A stretch of DNA of 64,000 bases from Planctomycetota bacterium (GCA_014237855.1 JABACD010000012.1:62001-126000); one strand, 5' to 3'; positions 23,294-33,545 are shown, numbered from the stretch's first letter. Translations and numbers: made by a program. The notes: generated from the letters alone by a model not told the origin.

Positions 23294-26200
23294 ATGACCC
23301 GATCTCGCGCCAAAAAGCCGGTTCTCGCAGCCTCTAGCTGGCCGCTCCTCCTTGGAGCCGCGGTGGCTGCGAGTCTGGCCTCCTGCGACAACCCAGCCTG
23401 CGTCTTTGGCCCAAATGGTTGTCAGACCCTGCCTAATGGCGGGGCAAACCAGGTATCGGCGGCCTTCGCCGATACAGGCGAGCTGGTCGTCCCAGCGCCA
23501 CCGTCCATCCGGCGGATCTATCCATCCGGTTTTGCCAAACCTCAGTCACCCATCGTGATCGTGTTCAGCGAGGCCATGGTGCCTGGCTCGGTGGAAGGAG
23601 CCTTCACCGTGCAGACCAGCTTTGGTGGCGGTGGAGGGGGGCTCTCCTCGGTGCTCGTAGGTGATGGTCGTGTGCTCGTGTTGATTCCCACGATCCTGGT
23701 TGGGGGCCAGGAGTACCGGGTCATTCTCAACGAGAACGCGGTCGTCCGTGACCTCTCTGGCGCCATCCTGCCCAGGCCCGCGGACGGCGTGGTGGGAACC
23801 TTCTCGGTGGACAATGAGCCTGGCTCCGAGCCACAGCTGCTGATGAGCTGGCCCATCGATCAGGACTTCACGGGAAGCGAGCCTGCGAGCCCCATCACGG
23901 AGATCGTCACAGTCTTTGACCGCATTCTCAATGCGACGACGGTGACACCGGCCACGTGGAGTGTGCAGGTCGATGGAGTCGACCCAACCTTCGATCCTGT
24001 TCCTGAGCCGGTCTCGATCAGGTTGAGCAACGGCACGACCACCGCGGACCCTCGCATTTGGACCTGGACCAGCATCGATACTTCCACGGGGGAACGTGCA
24101 AGCCTGGGCATCGACCAGCCGGTGACAATCGATCTGTCCACCTCGACGAACATCACTCAGAGGATCACGACCGTGGACGGGGACGTGATGGCACCTCTGA
24201 CGGTGGACTTCAGGACTCTTACCTTCGATCTGCCCATGGAGCTGGCGATTGAGAGTCTTCCCAGCGATGCCATCGGGATTCAGAACCTATCGCCAACAGG
24301 CACGCGACCGCTGATGGTCTCCGCCAACATCGTCGGTGATGCCTTGGCTGGCGACGTGCTCGAGATCTTTCTGGTCGGGACGAATCCACCAGACCCCAGC
24401 TTTCCCGATGCGCCCGCACTGATCTCACGCTTCCGAGAGATCCCCCTGACCCCTGGCCCAGGTCCCTTCCTGCTCGAAGAGTCAGACCTCGGCCTGGTCA
24501 CCAGCACCTCGCCACTGCGGGCCGTTTTCGCGGATGGTGACTTCTCGATGGGCTTCGCACTCCGGCGTGGGGACCAGCGCACTCCCCTGCGCCTGATCGA
24601 CGTGGACTCCTCCGAGGAAGGCGTCCAGGATCCTCTGATCGACCTTGCCGGCCCGGAGTTCTTGAACCTGATTGGCCAGGCGAAAGGGGACTTCAACATG
24701 GTCAGTGATCTGCGCGAGCTCTCGGTCAGCGGTCTGGCAACTGAGCAGGTCAGAACCGCAGAAGTCGTCGCTCACCTGGCCTCCGGTGATGTTGACAACC
24801 TGGTGATGGGCGAACTTCCGCCCCTTCCCAGCTTCTCGTCCAATGGCAACTTCGTGGCCGCCCCCGTATTCGTCGGGCAGCTGCCCTTCTCCGAGACCCT
24901 GGTCGCGGTGGACATGGTGGCCTATGACCGTGCCTTGAACCCATCCACGACGGTCAACCTCACTTACACGCAGCGGGGTTCGGCGGGAACCGGGGCCGCC
25001 TTGATGCCAGGCGGAAATGTCGATGTGACTGTCTTTGATGCGGTGACACTGGCTCCCATTGAAGGGGCTCAGGTCTACCGCCACGAGTCTGACGGGTCGG
25101 TGATCACCCCGACCCTTCCGCTTGTGGCCAGTACGAACGCTGAAGGAGAGGTGACGATCGCAGCTGCGCCTTTTGAGAACACGGTCCTCACGGTCGAGGC
25201 CGTGGGCTATGGCCTGTTCACCTACCAGAACGTGCCTACCACTCGCCTGGATGTGCCACTGGCTCCAACGACGATCACCTTGGGACTCGCAGGTCAGTCT
25301 GTTTCCACACCCGGCTCATCTCTGACGACGCCATTCCTGCACGCCTTCATGGCTGACAGCCGGGTCCTTCTGCCTGGAGACTCGGTCAGGGAGTCCCTCA
25401 ACTCGAGCTACAACCCCCTGCTCAACTCGACGGCCACGCTCTTTTCGCAGGTCTTCGTCAGCCTTGGAGAAGTCGGGCTGCTCACCTTCTTGGCGACCAA
25501 GGATCCTGCTGATTTGAGCGATCCGAACGCCTTCTCGCCGGGGACCTTCCTGCAGGCCTTCGAATTGAACTATCCGAGAGTGCCGCTTGGCGAGCCGCCT
25601 GCTGTCGACGTGGCAGGTATCGCAGTCTCGGAGCTGCTCTCCGGCGCTAGTGTTGAGCCCGCTGATATCCCGCTGGGCATCTCGCCCCAGTCATTCTCCA
25701 AGCCGCCGAACTACGCCCTCGACTTCCCGAATCCAACGGGGAATCCAAGCGTCTCGACCGAGGCCCTCACCTATGGAGTCGAGGGAATGATGACCACGGG
25801 GCTGGGGCTTGCGTACTTCAACGGAGGTGCAGACAACTGGGACATTCGAGCGGCCTACTCTGCCACGGCCCAGGCCGGTGGAGAGCTGGCCACGGACCTG
25901 GTCATCGAGGACGAACGCCTGCTTCGCGTCGAGGTGGTGGATGACTCCGGGAACCGCTCGGGCATTCGTCAGCCGCTCTCCACGTCGACTGGCACCCTGG
26001 CGCCTCCTGGCGTGCCCTTGCTCCTGGGCCCGGCTGCGAACTCAGGTGGAAGTGCCTACAACCTGGTCTTCGAGAATGTGATCACCGGAGCCTACGACAC
26101 GGAGGGGATCTATCGGGCTGTCCTGCTGGACTCCGAGGGGCGCCGCTGGGATCTCTGGACGCCGGACCTCGCCGTCGGGGCAGGCTCAATGATCATTCAC

Positions 26201-26374
26201 GTCCCGCCGATTGCCATCGTGGGGGGGGTGCCGCTCACCGATGGGATCATCACATGCGTCCTGGAGGCCTGGGCCTGGGATGGTTTTGATGCCGGGGACC
26301 TGATGTACAGCGATGTCGATCGCCGGCATGAGCAGTTCACAGCGGCCTCGCCCAAGGTCTTCTCTCAGCCCTGA
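23294..26374 (+). CDS. Large surface lipoprotein with Ig-like (Big_5) and carboxypeptidase-regulatory-like domains
   Basis: About 1026 residues from ATG at 23294. The leader ends in a lipobox (SLASC), giving a lipoprotein whose mature N-terminus is Cys-rich (CDNPACVFGPNGC). Residues about 65-155 are a bacterial Ig-like domain of the Big_5 type (IRRIYPSGFAKPQSPIVIVF and VPGSVEGAFTV), with further Ig-like repeats to about residue 340. Near residues 570-650 a carboxypeptidase regulatory-like domain is visible (GNVDVTVFDAVTLAPIEGAQ and VGYGLFTYQNVP). The protein is beta-rich throughout, with few lysines, as in secreted proteins of this genome. A surface or adhesion role is likely; no enzyme motif is seen. 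Confidence 0.75.
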   Translation: MTRSRAKKPVLAASSWPLLLGAAVAASLASCDNPACVFGPNGCQTLPNGGANQVSAAFADTGELVVPAPPSIRRIYPSGFAKPQSPIVIVFSEAMVPGSVEGAFTVQTSFGGGGGGLSSVLVGDGRVLVLIPTILVGGQEYRVILNENAVVRDLSGAILPRPADGVVGTFSVDNEPGSEPQLLMSWPIDQDFTGSEPASPITEIVTVFDRILNATTVTPATWSVQVDGVDPTFDPVPEPVSIRLSNGTTTADPRIWTWTSIDTSTGERASLGIDQPVTIDLSTSTNITQRITTVDGDVMAPLTVDFRTLTFDLPMELAIESLPSDAIGIQNLSPTGTRPLMVSANIVGDALAGDVLEIFLVGTNPPDPSFPDAPALISRFREIPLTPGPGPFLLEESDLGLVTSTSPLRAVFADGDFSMGFALRRGDQRTPLRLIDVDSSEEGVQDPLIDLAGPEFLNLIGQAKGDFNMVSDLRELSVSGLATEQVRTAEVVAHLASGDVDNLVMGELPPLPSFSSNGNFVAAPVFVGQLPFSETLVAVDMVAYDRALNPSTTVNLTYTQRGSAGTGAALMPGGNVDVTVFDAVTLAPIEGAQVYRHESDGSVITPTLPLVASTNAEGEVTIAAAPFENTVLTVEAVGYGLFTYQNVPTTRLDVPLAPTTITLGLAGQSVSTPGSSLTTPFLHAFMADSRVLLPGDSVRESLNSSYNPLLNSTATLFSQVFVSLGEVGLLTFLATKDPADLSDPNAFSPGTFLQAFELNYPRVPLGEPPAVDVAGIAVSELLSGASVEPADIPLGISPQSFSKPPNYALDFPNPTGNPSVSTEALTYGVEGMMTTGLGLAYFNGGADNWDIRAAYSATAQAGGELATDLVIEDERLLRVEVVDDSGNRSGIRQPLSTSTGTLAPPGVPLLLGPAANSGGSAYNLVFENVITGAYDTEGIYRAVLLDSEGRRWDLWTPDLAVGAGSMIIHVPPIAIVGGVPLTDGIITCVLEAWAWDGFDAGDLMYSDVDRRHEQFTAASPKVFSQP

Positions 26375-26414
26375 GTCTCCGAGGGCGGATTCGCCCTGGA
26401 TGGAGCCTTGAGTT

Positions 26415-26456
26415 GGCCCAATCGACGGCCGTGTCAGCGGCCTTGAGGCTTGGGCC
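26415..26456 (+). terminator. Structured terminator-like hairpin after the Ig-like lipoprotein gene
   Basis: GGCCCAA at 26415-26421 pairs with TTGGGCC at 26450-26456, and an inner GGCC/GGCC stem is enclosed. A smaller hairpin (AGGGCG-GATT-CGCCCT) stands at 26382-26397. No U-tract follows. Confidence 0.45.
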
Positions 26457-26604
26457 GTAGGGGGATGCGACGATTCGGTGGATCCGTCGATTTGAGGGGG
26501 ATCCTGACGTTTCAAGTCGCCCTTGCGATTCCCTACAATCCCAGCGACATCCGCTCTGGTGGCGGGTGTGCCAGTACACGCCCTCGGACGAAACGCTGAC
26601 TGCC

Positions 26605-27198
26605 ATGACTGCTCCTCGAATCGGACGCCGGATCCGGGCCTCAATTTCGCTGCTCGCGCTGTCTTCCTCGCTGTTCTTCAGTGCCTGCCAGAACCTGCCG
26701 ACGCCTCCCGGCCGCAATGTCGAGGAGCTCTACCACGGCCAGCTGGAGACTGTCAGACCCATGGACGTCGTCGTTGCCCCGATCATCGACAACTCGATGG
26801 ACGGCGGGGTGCCTGCGCTCGAGCTGCGCCAGGCCTTCCAGCAGAACCTGATCAAGCGGCGCTACAGTGCGCTGGCCTTGCCCTACACGGATCGCCGCGT
26901 GGTCAACGCCGCCTATCAGCCGGGCGCGCTCTACGAGGACGCGATCCTGCAGATCACGGTTCGCAAGTGGGACCTCTCACGCTGGAAGTCGAACAACGAG
27001 GTCAGCGTCAACGTCGAGGCCTGGATGCTCTCAGCTGAGGATGGGAGTGAACTCTGGGGAGGTCGCCTGGTGCGCACGATCAATCTCACCCGTGAGATGG
27101 AGGGACGCGCGACCCAGAAGGGGGCCCTGGCGGAGACCGCGGCGACCATTGCAGCTGAGCTGCTCGAGGTCATGCCGGCACGGACGCCCCAGCCCTGA
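26605..27198 (+). CDS. Small lipoprotein of unknown function (GNA1162/LpoB-like pattern)
   Basis: 197 residues. Signal peptide with lipobox FFSAC. The mature part has alternating strands and helices: MDVVVAPIIDNS, LRQAFQQNLIKRRYSALALP, DAILQITVRKWDLS, VNVEAWMLSAEDGSELWGG, and a helix-rich end. This resembles outer-membrane lipoproteins of the LpoB/GNA1162 kind, in which a VAP-x-DNS strand is followed by an alpha/beta fold, but I cannot assign a family with certainty. It probably acts at the outer membrane or periplasm. ATG at 26605 is chosen because it starts directly before the basic signal segment. A strong terminator follows. Confidence 0.7.
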   Translation: MTAPRIGRRIRASISLLALSSSLFFSACQNLPTPPGRNVEELYHGQLETVRPMDVVVAPIIDNSMDGGVPALELRQAFQQNLIKRRYSALALPYTDRRVVNAAYQPGALYEDAILQITVRKWDLSRWKSNNEVSVNVEAWMLSAEDGSELWGGRLVRTINLTREMEGRATQKGALAETAATIAAELLEVMPARTPQP

Positions 27199-27225
27199 CT
27201 CGAGCACAGGAGTATCAGAGCACCA

Positions 27226-27266
27226 GAACCAGGGCCGGGCGAGCTTCACTCGCCCGGCCCTGGTTC
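27226..27266 (+). terminator. Strong hairpin terminator (18-bp perfect stem)
   Basis: GAACCAGGGCCGGGCGAG at 27226-27243 pairs perfectly with its complement at 27249-27266 around the loop CTTCA. It lies 27 bases after the lipoprotein stop; TTCCTTGG follows rather than a pure U-tract. Confidence 0.75.
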
Positions 27267-27458
27267 CTTGGGGCCGATCCAATCTTGACGACTCTGTGCT
27301 GGAGATCGGTCAGGCGTTGCGGGGTGTGGGGCGTCGGGAGGAACAGGTCCTGAATTTTCTCACATGGGAAAGTGCGTTCGACTTGAGGAGAGAGGCTCTG
27401 GAAATCAGGCAAAACGCTCGATTCATGGGGGGTAGTCTCCAATCTCTCCGACTCCGAA

Positions 27459-28883
27459 ATGAGCAATAAGGTCATCCTCTTCGAGCTGAACGAAGTTCCC
27501 TGGCGTGTCCTCGAGGACCACATGGCCGAGCGTCCCCGGGGAGCATTCAGCCAGCTCTACTCCAGGGCCACGCAGTTCGAGACCTGGGCGGGGGAGCGCG
27601 AGCTCTCACCCTGGATCACCTGGCCCTCTCTGCACCGTGGGGTGGCAGAGGATCGACACACGATCACGGACTTCAACCAGGACCTGACCGAGATCGACGC
27701 AGCCTATCCCTCGATCTGGGAACTTCTCTCCCGGGCGGGCGTGCCTGTGGGGGTCTGTGGCTCGGTCCACAGCAATCCGTGTCCGCCTGATCCCGGCGCC
27801 TACTCCTTCTACATCCCCGACCCCTTCGCCCGCGAGAGTCGCTGTCATCCCGAGGAGGTCGTGCCCTTCCAGGACTTCAACCTGGCGATGTCGCGACAGT
27901 CAGCTCGCAATGTCTCTTCACGCATCGACTGGCCCAAGGTCGCTGCGCTGCTCGGGAGTGGGCCCAAGATCGGTCTGCGGCCGGGCACCCTTGCCGACCT
28001 GGGCCGCCAGCTGGTGGACGAACGCCTTCGCAAGTGGACCAGGGTCCGCCGCCGCACCTACCAGAGCGTGCTGGCCTTCGATGTGTTCCTCACCCAGCTC
28101 CAGAAGACCAGGCCCTGCTTCTCGACCTTCTTCACGAATCACGTGGCCTCGACGCTCCACCGCTTCTGGGCGGCCCACTACCCGGGCGACTACCAGGACT
28201 TCGAGTGTGGCTTCGACTGGGTACAGACCTATCGGCATGAGGTGCGCTGGGTCATGGATCGGGCCGACGCGATGCTGGGACGACTGCTGTCCTTCACAGA
28301 ACGCAATCCCGACTATGAAGTCTGGGTGACCACGAGCATGGGACAGGAGGCCACGGAGGCGCGGAGAGCAAATTCACAGGTCTATCTCCGCGAGCTCGCG
28401 ACCTTCCTGGGGCGCCTGGGGGTCGAGGAGGGCACCTGGGATGAGCGCCCGGCAATGGCCCCCCGAGCGATCTTTGCCCTGGAGGGCGGTCGTGATCCCG
28501 AGCTCGAACGCAAGCTTGGCGGGATCGAGATCTCGGACCGAGGTGCCTTGGGTTGGGATCATCTGGGGGCCGGCGTCTATCGCATCCACCCGGGGGTCCA
28601 GAAGGACGTCATCGACAGCACGATCTTCTTTGAGGGCAGCGCCCACACCTTTGAGGAGTTTGGCTTTGCGAATCTCTTGCTCGAGGATCAGGTCGGACAG
28701 ACGGCCTATCACGTGCCAGAAGGACTGTTGCTGATCTCGAACGGTGCTGGAGTCAGGAGAGCAGAGCGTCCCAGGATCTCCACGCTCGAGATTGCTCCGA
28801 TGATCCTGCAGCGCTTCGGTGTCACTGCTCCGGACTACATGCTGACTGCGCCCGGCCGCTTGCAGGTCACGGTGGCGGCCTGA
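27459..28883 (+). CDS. Alkaline phosphatase-superfamily protein (type I phosphodiesterase/nucleotide pyrophosphatase-like)
   Basis: 474 residues, apparently cytosolic. The start NKVILFELNEVPWRVLEDHM and LSPWITWPSLHRGV resemble the first strand and nucleophile loop of the PhnA/NPP branch of the alkaline phosphatase superfamily; here the hydroxyl nucleophile would be Thr or Ser in TWPS. IWELLSRAGVPVGVCGSVHS is the next conserved strand. The second metal-binding half (VWVTTSMGQEATEARRANSQ) lacks the usual SDHG, so catalysis is uncertain. Relatives are found in polysaccharide and lipid modification loci. The gene stands alone, with 139 bases to the ATP-grasp gene. Confidence 0.65.
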   Translation: MSNKVILFELNEVPWRVLEDHMAERPRGAFSQLYSRATQFETWAGERELSPWITWPSLHRGVAEDRHTITDFNQDLTEIDAAYPSIWELLSRAGVPVGVCGSVHSNPCPPDPGAYSFYIPDPFARESRCHPEEVVPFQDFNLAMSRQSARNVSSRIDWPKVAALLGSGPKIGLRPGTLADLGRQLVDERLRKWTRVRRRTYQSVLAFDVFLTQLQKTRPCFSTFFTNHVASTLHRFWAAHYPGDYQDFECGFDWVQTYRHEVRWVMDRADAMLGRLLSFTERNPDYEVWVTTSMGQEATEARRANSQVYLRELATFLGRLGVEEGTWDERPAMAPRAIFALEGGRDPELERKLGGIEISDRGALGWDHLGAGVYRIHPGVQKDVIDSTIFFEGSAHTFEEFGFANLLLEDQVGQTAYHVPEGLLLISNGAGVRRAERPRISTLEIAPMILQRFGVTAPDYMLTAPGRLQVTVAA

Positions 28884-29022
28884 AAGGTCTTCAGGGCGCA
28901 GCGTAGAGCCTTCGAACTTGCTCGACCACAATGCGCTTGTAGAGAGCGAGGTCCGCCCTAGACTCCTTCGGTGTACACGATCCAAAGGGGCCCAGGCTGG
29001 AGCCTGAGAGGCTGTTCCTCAC

Positions 29023-30414
29023 ATGAGCGGAACTGACGAAGCATACTATCGCGACCTGCTGGAGGGCGTCTATGGTGGTGCGAAGTGGATTGTAGCCTTC
29101 GATGCCCTGGCTTCAGCTACGAAGCGCGCCAAGCAGCTGCTTGACTATGGGGCTTCCGGGGTCTTTGCCATCGGTGCAACCAGGGGAGCGGGGGAGTTGC
29201 CAGATCCCAGTGAGGTACCGCAGGTAGACCTTGGCGTTCGCTCCGATGACATGATGTCAGCGATCCGCGATGGCCTGAATGTCCTGGCGAACCTGCCGCC
29301 TGAGGTGGTCGCCCGACTGGATCAGTTTGACCCCCAAGGCGAGGCCAGAGCGATCTGCGCGCTCTTCTCGGATGGACGCCCGGTGGCCGGGCGACCAAGC
29401 TACGGAGCACGTCCACGGAGCTGGCAGGATCTCGAGGACAAGACCGTGATCGACGACTTGTGGAAGAAGGCAGGTGTGGAGCACGAGCCCTTCATGATCG
29501 TCGACGCACGCCTGGAAGATCTTCGGCATGCCTGGCATGAGCTGGGTGCTGGTGGGGATGTGGTCTTCTCTGGAGATAGCGCGGAGGGGTTCAATGGCGG
29601 TGCTCAATATGTTCGCTGGATCCGAAATGAGGAGCACCTTGAGGTCGCCGCAGGCTTCTTCGGCGCTCACTGCCGCAAGGTCCGGGTGATGCCGTTCCTC
29701 GATGGAGTCCCTTGCAGCGTGCATGGCATTGTCTTCGACGATTACGTGGCTGCTCTACGCCCCTGCGAGATGCTGGTGTTTCGCGATCCTGATGCCGGGC
29801 GATTCATCTATGCCTCTGCGGCGACCTTCTGGGAACCCTCTTCGACGCTCGCGAGAGAAATGCGTGCCGTGGCGAAACGGGTGGGAGCACATCTACGAGA
29901 GCACTTCGGTTATCGCGGCACCTTCACCGTGGACGGCGTCGAGACGCCTGATGGATTCCGGCCGACCGAACTGAACCCTCGCTATGGCGCCGCGCTGGAG
30001 CGGATGACGGCCGGACTCAAGGACCTCGCACCCTACCTGCTGCATCTGGCGATCTGTGCTGGAGAGGACTGTGACTTCCGTCCGAGGGAGCTCGAAGCGC
30101 TCTTGCTCGACCACGCGCAACGGCACCCTTCTGGAGGAGGGATGCAGCTGACCAGACGGGAGGTCACAGAGAACATCGAGGGTGGGCTGGTCTTTGAGGG
30201 CACCGGCTACCGCCTTGCTGTGGGGGGGGAGCCGACTGATGTCACCTACACCCTCGGACCCAGCGGGGTGGGTGGGCGCCTGAGGGTCGAACTCGACCCT
30301 GAACGCACTCCCCGGGGACCCTCGGCCGCAGGGAGGGTCAAGCTGGCCCTCGAGAGCTGTGATGAGCACCATGACCTGGACCTGCCGCAGGTCGAGGTGG
30401 CCAGGGCGGACTGA
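29023..30414 (+). CDS. ATP-grasp domain protein
   Basis: 463 residues. The central region shows the ATP-grasp plan: DKTVIDDLWKKAGVEHEPFM as the entry helix, GGDVVFSGDSAEGFNGGAQY in place of the usual lysine and glycine-rich loop, RKVRVMPFLDGVPCSVHGIV, and the metal-binding end FTVDGVETPDGFRPTELNPR with E-x-N-x-R. Such enzymes ligate a carboxylate to an amine, thiol or similar nucleophile through an acyl phosphate. Substrate is unknown. The C-terminal 100 residues are a separate beta-rich region. Position next to a phosphodiesterase-like gene suggests a cell-surface or small-molecule ligation role, but this is weak evidence. Confidence 0.72.
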   Translation: MSGTDEAYYRDLLEGVYGGAKWIVAFDALASATKRAKQLLDYGASGVFAIGATRGAGELPDPSEVPQVDLGVRSDDMMSAIRDGLNVLANLPPEVVARLDQFDPQGEARAICALFSDGRPVAGRPSYGARPRSWQDLEDKTVIDDLWKKAGVEHEPFMIVDARLEDLRHAWHELGAGGDVVFSGDSAEGFNGGAQYVRWIRNEEHLEVAAGFFGAHCRKVRVMPFLDGVPCSVHGIVFDDYVAALRPCEMLVFRDPDAGRFIYASAATFWEPSSTLAREMRAVAKRVGAHLREHFGYRGTFTVDGVETPDGFRPTELNPRYGAALERMTAGLKDLAPYLLHLAICAGEDCDFRPRELEALLLDHAQRHPSGGGMQLTRREVTENIEGGLVFEGTGYRLAVGGEPTDVTYTLGPSGVGGRLRVELDPERTPRGPSAAGRVKLALESCDEHHDLDLPQVEVARAD

Positions 30415-30542
30415 ATGGTGCATTCGCCAGGCAGGTAGAGGCGAGCTTGATGTCAGTCGGAGCGTTGGGGGGGGCTGCCCAGGATGCGACTTTGCCGGTA
30501 CTCTCCCCTGCCCGCTTCTGGAGTCCCGTACACCGCGATCTG

Positions 30543-32981
30543 ATGCTGACCCTACTGCTCCTCGCCTTCCTCCCGAACCTGCCGGCCATGCAGACCGGGC
30601 AGGATCTCATTCCCCGTGACTACCTGACGATTCCTCCTGTCGACTCGCGAGGTCGCCGCCCCTTTCGGCCGGATGCAGTCCTCGAGAAGCACATCTGGCC
30701 CCTCGATGCTGAGCCTCCGGTTGAAGGCGAGTCGCTGACAGGCGAGCGTGGGGAGGAGCAGGTTTGGAAGGTGGCTCAGGCGAACGAAGCTGGAACACTC
30801 TCTCAGGGTGTGGGCCATGCCTACACGAGCCTCGAGCTGCCTGCCAGGGAGGTTCGCCTCGCTCGGTTGTCAGGCGCATCAACGCTGCATGTCAATGGGC
30901 GAGCGTATTCGGGCGATGTCTATCGCTTTGGATTTGGTGGTGTGCCGGTCCAGCTTGAGGCTGGCGTCAATCATTTCTACGTCTCGGGGTCTCGTGGCGG
31001 ATTCACCCTGACCTTTCCTGTTTCGGAGTCGGGCCTGTACCACGGGGGGTGGGACGACACGGTTCCGCACCTGACAGCGGGTGAGGCCGCGCGTGGGGCG
31101 TTGGGGCTCGAGTTGGCCAACCTCTCCGAGCACCCAACGGGTCCCATCCAGGTTCGCTACGGCGGAGAGGGGCTCGACCAGCGCGTGATCAACTTCGAGG
31201 GACTGGCGGCACTGGGTGTGAACCAGTTCTCACTGCCCTTGAGTGGCAAGGGACCCGGGGTGGATCGTACGGAGCCTGTCGCACTGAATGTGCGCGTTAC
31301 GCATGCACCTCCATCCAGCAAGGCAGCCAGCAGGCCGGCGCGGGTCCTGGACTTCAACCTCGACCTGAAGGTCGTTCAGCCTGGGCAAAAGGTCTTGAGA
31401 ACCTACGAGTCAGGGGTGGATGGCTCGGTTCAGCGGTACGCGCTGGTTCCCCCCTCGGCTGCAGAGGAAGGAGCTGCTGTGGAGGAAGCGGAGATGGGAA
31501 TGGTCCTGAGCCTGCACGGTGCGAGTGTCACGGCCTGGCGCCAGGCGTCCTGCTATCGACAGCGCCCGGACTTCTGGTTGGTAGCTCCTGAGAATCGCCG
31601 TGCTTTTGGGTTCGACTGGCAGGACTGGGGGCGTAGGGATGCCTATGACGTGCTCGACCTGGCCCTGGTGGAGAGCGATGTCTCTCGGCGGAAGACCTAT
31701 GTGACAGGTCACTCCATGGGAGGGCATGGCGCCTGGCATCTGGCGGCCAACGACCTGGACGGCTTTGCTGCCTGCGCCCCGAGCGCGGGATGGGAGAGCT
31801 TCGACTCTTACGGGGGGCGGCCTCAGGGAGAGCTCCGAGAGCTGTGGCATGCAGCGGACGCGAGCTCGAAGACTCTCGATCTGATCGACAATCTCAAGCA
31901 GCTACCCGTCTACGTGCTTCATGGTACTGCGGATTCGACAGTCTCCGCGAAGGAAGCCCTGACGATGATGGGGGCACTCAGCGAGGCAAATGGGACCTTC
32001 GAGGCCCACTTCCAGGGCGGGGCTGGGCACTGGTGGGGAGATCAGTGCATGGACTGGCCACCGATATTCGAGTTCTTCCGGGGCAAGTCGATCCCGGAGA
32101 TGCCGCTGTCGATCGACTTCACGACGGTCGCTCCCTCGATCGACTCGACCCACCATTATGTCCACGTCGAACAACCCATGCGCTACGGCGAGCCGCTCAG
32201 GATCCAAGGCAAGCTGGATCCCGACGCGTCGCTCGCAGAGTTCACCACCAAGAATGTCCAGCTCTTCCAGTTCGAGCTGCCTTACTCCTCTGTCCAGCTT
32301 GACGGCCAACTGCTCGAGGTAGAGCCGCACGAGGGCGGTCACTGGTTCAGGCGCTCCGAAGAGAGCTGGTCCCAGGTCGAGGGGGGACCAAGCTCTACCG
32401 AGAAGAGCGCCGCCCGTTCCGGAACTCTGAAGAGGGCCTTCGATAACCAGTTCTTGATGGTCGTAGGAACAGGGGGCAACGAGGCAGAGGACCGGGCGCT
32501 CGCTGCTCGGGCGGCATTCGACGCCGGCGTCTGGCGCTATCGTGGTAATGGCCGGGCCGAGATCTGGACAGACGAGAAGCTTCAGAGCTCCCTGGAAGAG
32601 ACCGCCGGTCGAAATATCATCCTCTACGGCAATAGCGAGACCAATTCAGCCTGGAGCCTCGTGCTCGATGAGGGCTGCCCAATCCAGGTTCGACAGGGGG
32701 TTGTCGAGCTGAAACGGGGTGAAGACAGAGAGCGATACGAGGGAGAGGATATTGGCTGCGCCTTTGTCTTCCCCCGACGTGGCGAGGAGGAGACCCTGGT
32801 TGGCGTCCTTGCTGATACCGGGGTGTTGGCCACGCGCCTTGGGAGTGTTCTGGCTCCCTTCGTCAGCGGTGTCGGATACCCCGACTATGCGGTGTTCGAC
32901 AGCGGGATCCTCTCCAGGGGTGATGGTGGTGTCCTGGCCGCCGGTTGGATGGACTCCAGCTGGGTGATCCCAGCTCGCTGA
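30543..32981 (+). CDS. Secreted prolyl-oligopeptidase-type serine esterase or peptidase
   Basis: About 812 residues with an N-terminal signal (MLTLLLLAFLPNLPA). The middle contains an alpha/beta-hydrolase domain: VLSLHGASVTAWRQ (strand and oxyanion region), VTGHSMGGHGAWHLA with the nucleophile Ser near residue 390, LPVYVLHGTADSTVS with the acidic residue, and GGAGHWWGDQCMD with the His. The N-terminal third is beta-rich and the C-terminal third is unassigned. This arrangement is typical of large planctomycete secreted esterases; whether it cleaves peptides or polysaccharide esters cannot be told. An upstream start at 30447 is possible but would precede the signal peptide by 32 residues. Confidence 0.82.
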   Translation: MLTLLLLAFLPNLPAMQTGQDLIPRDYLTIPPVDSRGRRPFRPDAVLEKHIWPLDAEPPVEGESLTGERGEEQVWKVAQANEAGTLSQGVGHAYTSLELPAREVRLARLSGASTLHVNGRAYSGDVYRFGFGGVPVQLEAGVNHFYVSGSRGGFTLTFPVSESGLYHGGWDDTVPHLTAGEAARGALGLELANLSEHPTGPIQVRYGGEGLDQRVINFEGLAALGVNQFSLPLSGKGPGVDRTEPVALNVRVTHAPPSSKAASRPARVLDFNLDLKVVQPGQKVLRTYESGVDGSVQRYALVPPSAAEEGAAVEEAEMGMVLSLHGASVTAWRQASCYRQRPDFWLVAPENRRAFGFDWQDWGRRDAYDVLDLALVESDVSRRKTYVTGHSMGGHGAWHLAANDLDGFAACAPSAGWESFDSYGGRPQGELRELWHAADASSKTLDLIDNLKQLPVYVLHGTADSTVSAKEALTMMGALSEANGTFEAHFQGGAGHWWGDQCMDWPPIFEFFRGKSIPEMPLSIDFTTVAPSIDSTHHYVHVEQPMRYGEPLRIQGKLDPDASLAEFTTKNVQLFQFELPYSSVQLDGQLLEVEPHEGGHWFRRSEESWSQVEGGPSSTEKSAARSGTLKRAFDNQFLMVVGTGGNEAEDRALAARAAFDAGVWRYRGNGRAEIWTDEKLQSSLEETAGRNIILYGNSETNSAWSLVLDEGCPIQVRQGVVELKRGEDRERYEGEDIGCAFVFPRRGEEETLVGVLADTGVLATRLGSVLAPFVSGVGYPDYAVFDSGILSRGDGGVLAAGWMDSSWVIPAR

Positions 32982-33101
32982 TCGTCAGCTCCTTCCCGGG
33001 TGAATCGAGGAGGGAGTTCACGTATCTCTCGAGTCCTTCCTGGCAATACCCCGGTGGCATCCGCAAGTTGATCGGAAGCCATCGAGTAGAGGAGAACTCT
33101 C

Positions 33102-33545
33102 ATGCAGCACATACTCATCGCTTCCGATCTCTCGGAGGAGTCACTTCGGCCCTTCGATACGGTGATTCGCCTCGCTCAGCAGTGGGGATCGAGGATCACC
33201 CTGTTGCACGTCGTGCAGGAGCTCACGAGTCCGCCCCTGGGGGCACCGCTCATGCCCCCGATCACCTCGCCCGAGTTGCCAGAGGAGCTTGCCCGGGCTC
33301 GCAAGGCACTGACGAAGCTGGCGGACAGTCTTGGGGGCTCCGTGCCGGTAGAGGCCGTGGTTGTCTCTGGCTCGCAGGTACCCCTGGCGATCAACGAGTT
33401 CGCTGAGGAGCATGGGGTTGACCTGATCGCCATCTCCACCCACGGTCGCACTGGCTGGCGCCACCTGGCCCTCGGGAGCGTCGCTGAGGCCGTATTGCGA
33501 CACTCTGAGGTACCCGTGCTGAGCTTTCCACGTGGGAATGAGTAG
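33102..33545 (+). CDS. Universal stress protein (UspA family)
   Basis: 147 residues, one Usp domain. MQHILIASDLSEESLRPFDT is the usual first strand and helix, and STHGRTGWRHLALGSVAEAV contains the G-x2-G-x9-G-S ATP-binding motif, so it is probably the nucleotide-binding type. The ATG has GAGGAGA upstream. It is transcribed alone, between the esterase gene and rpsO; its role is stress adaptation in the cytoplasm. Confidence 0.93.
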   Translation: MQHILIASDLSEESLRPFDTVIRLAQQWGSRITLLHVVQELTSPPLGAPLMPPITSPELPEELARARKALTKLADSLGGSVPVEAVVVSGSQVPLAINEFAEEHGVDLIAISTHGRTGWRHLALGSVAEAVLRHSEVPVLSFPRGNE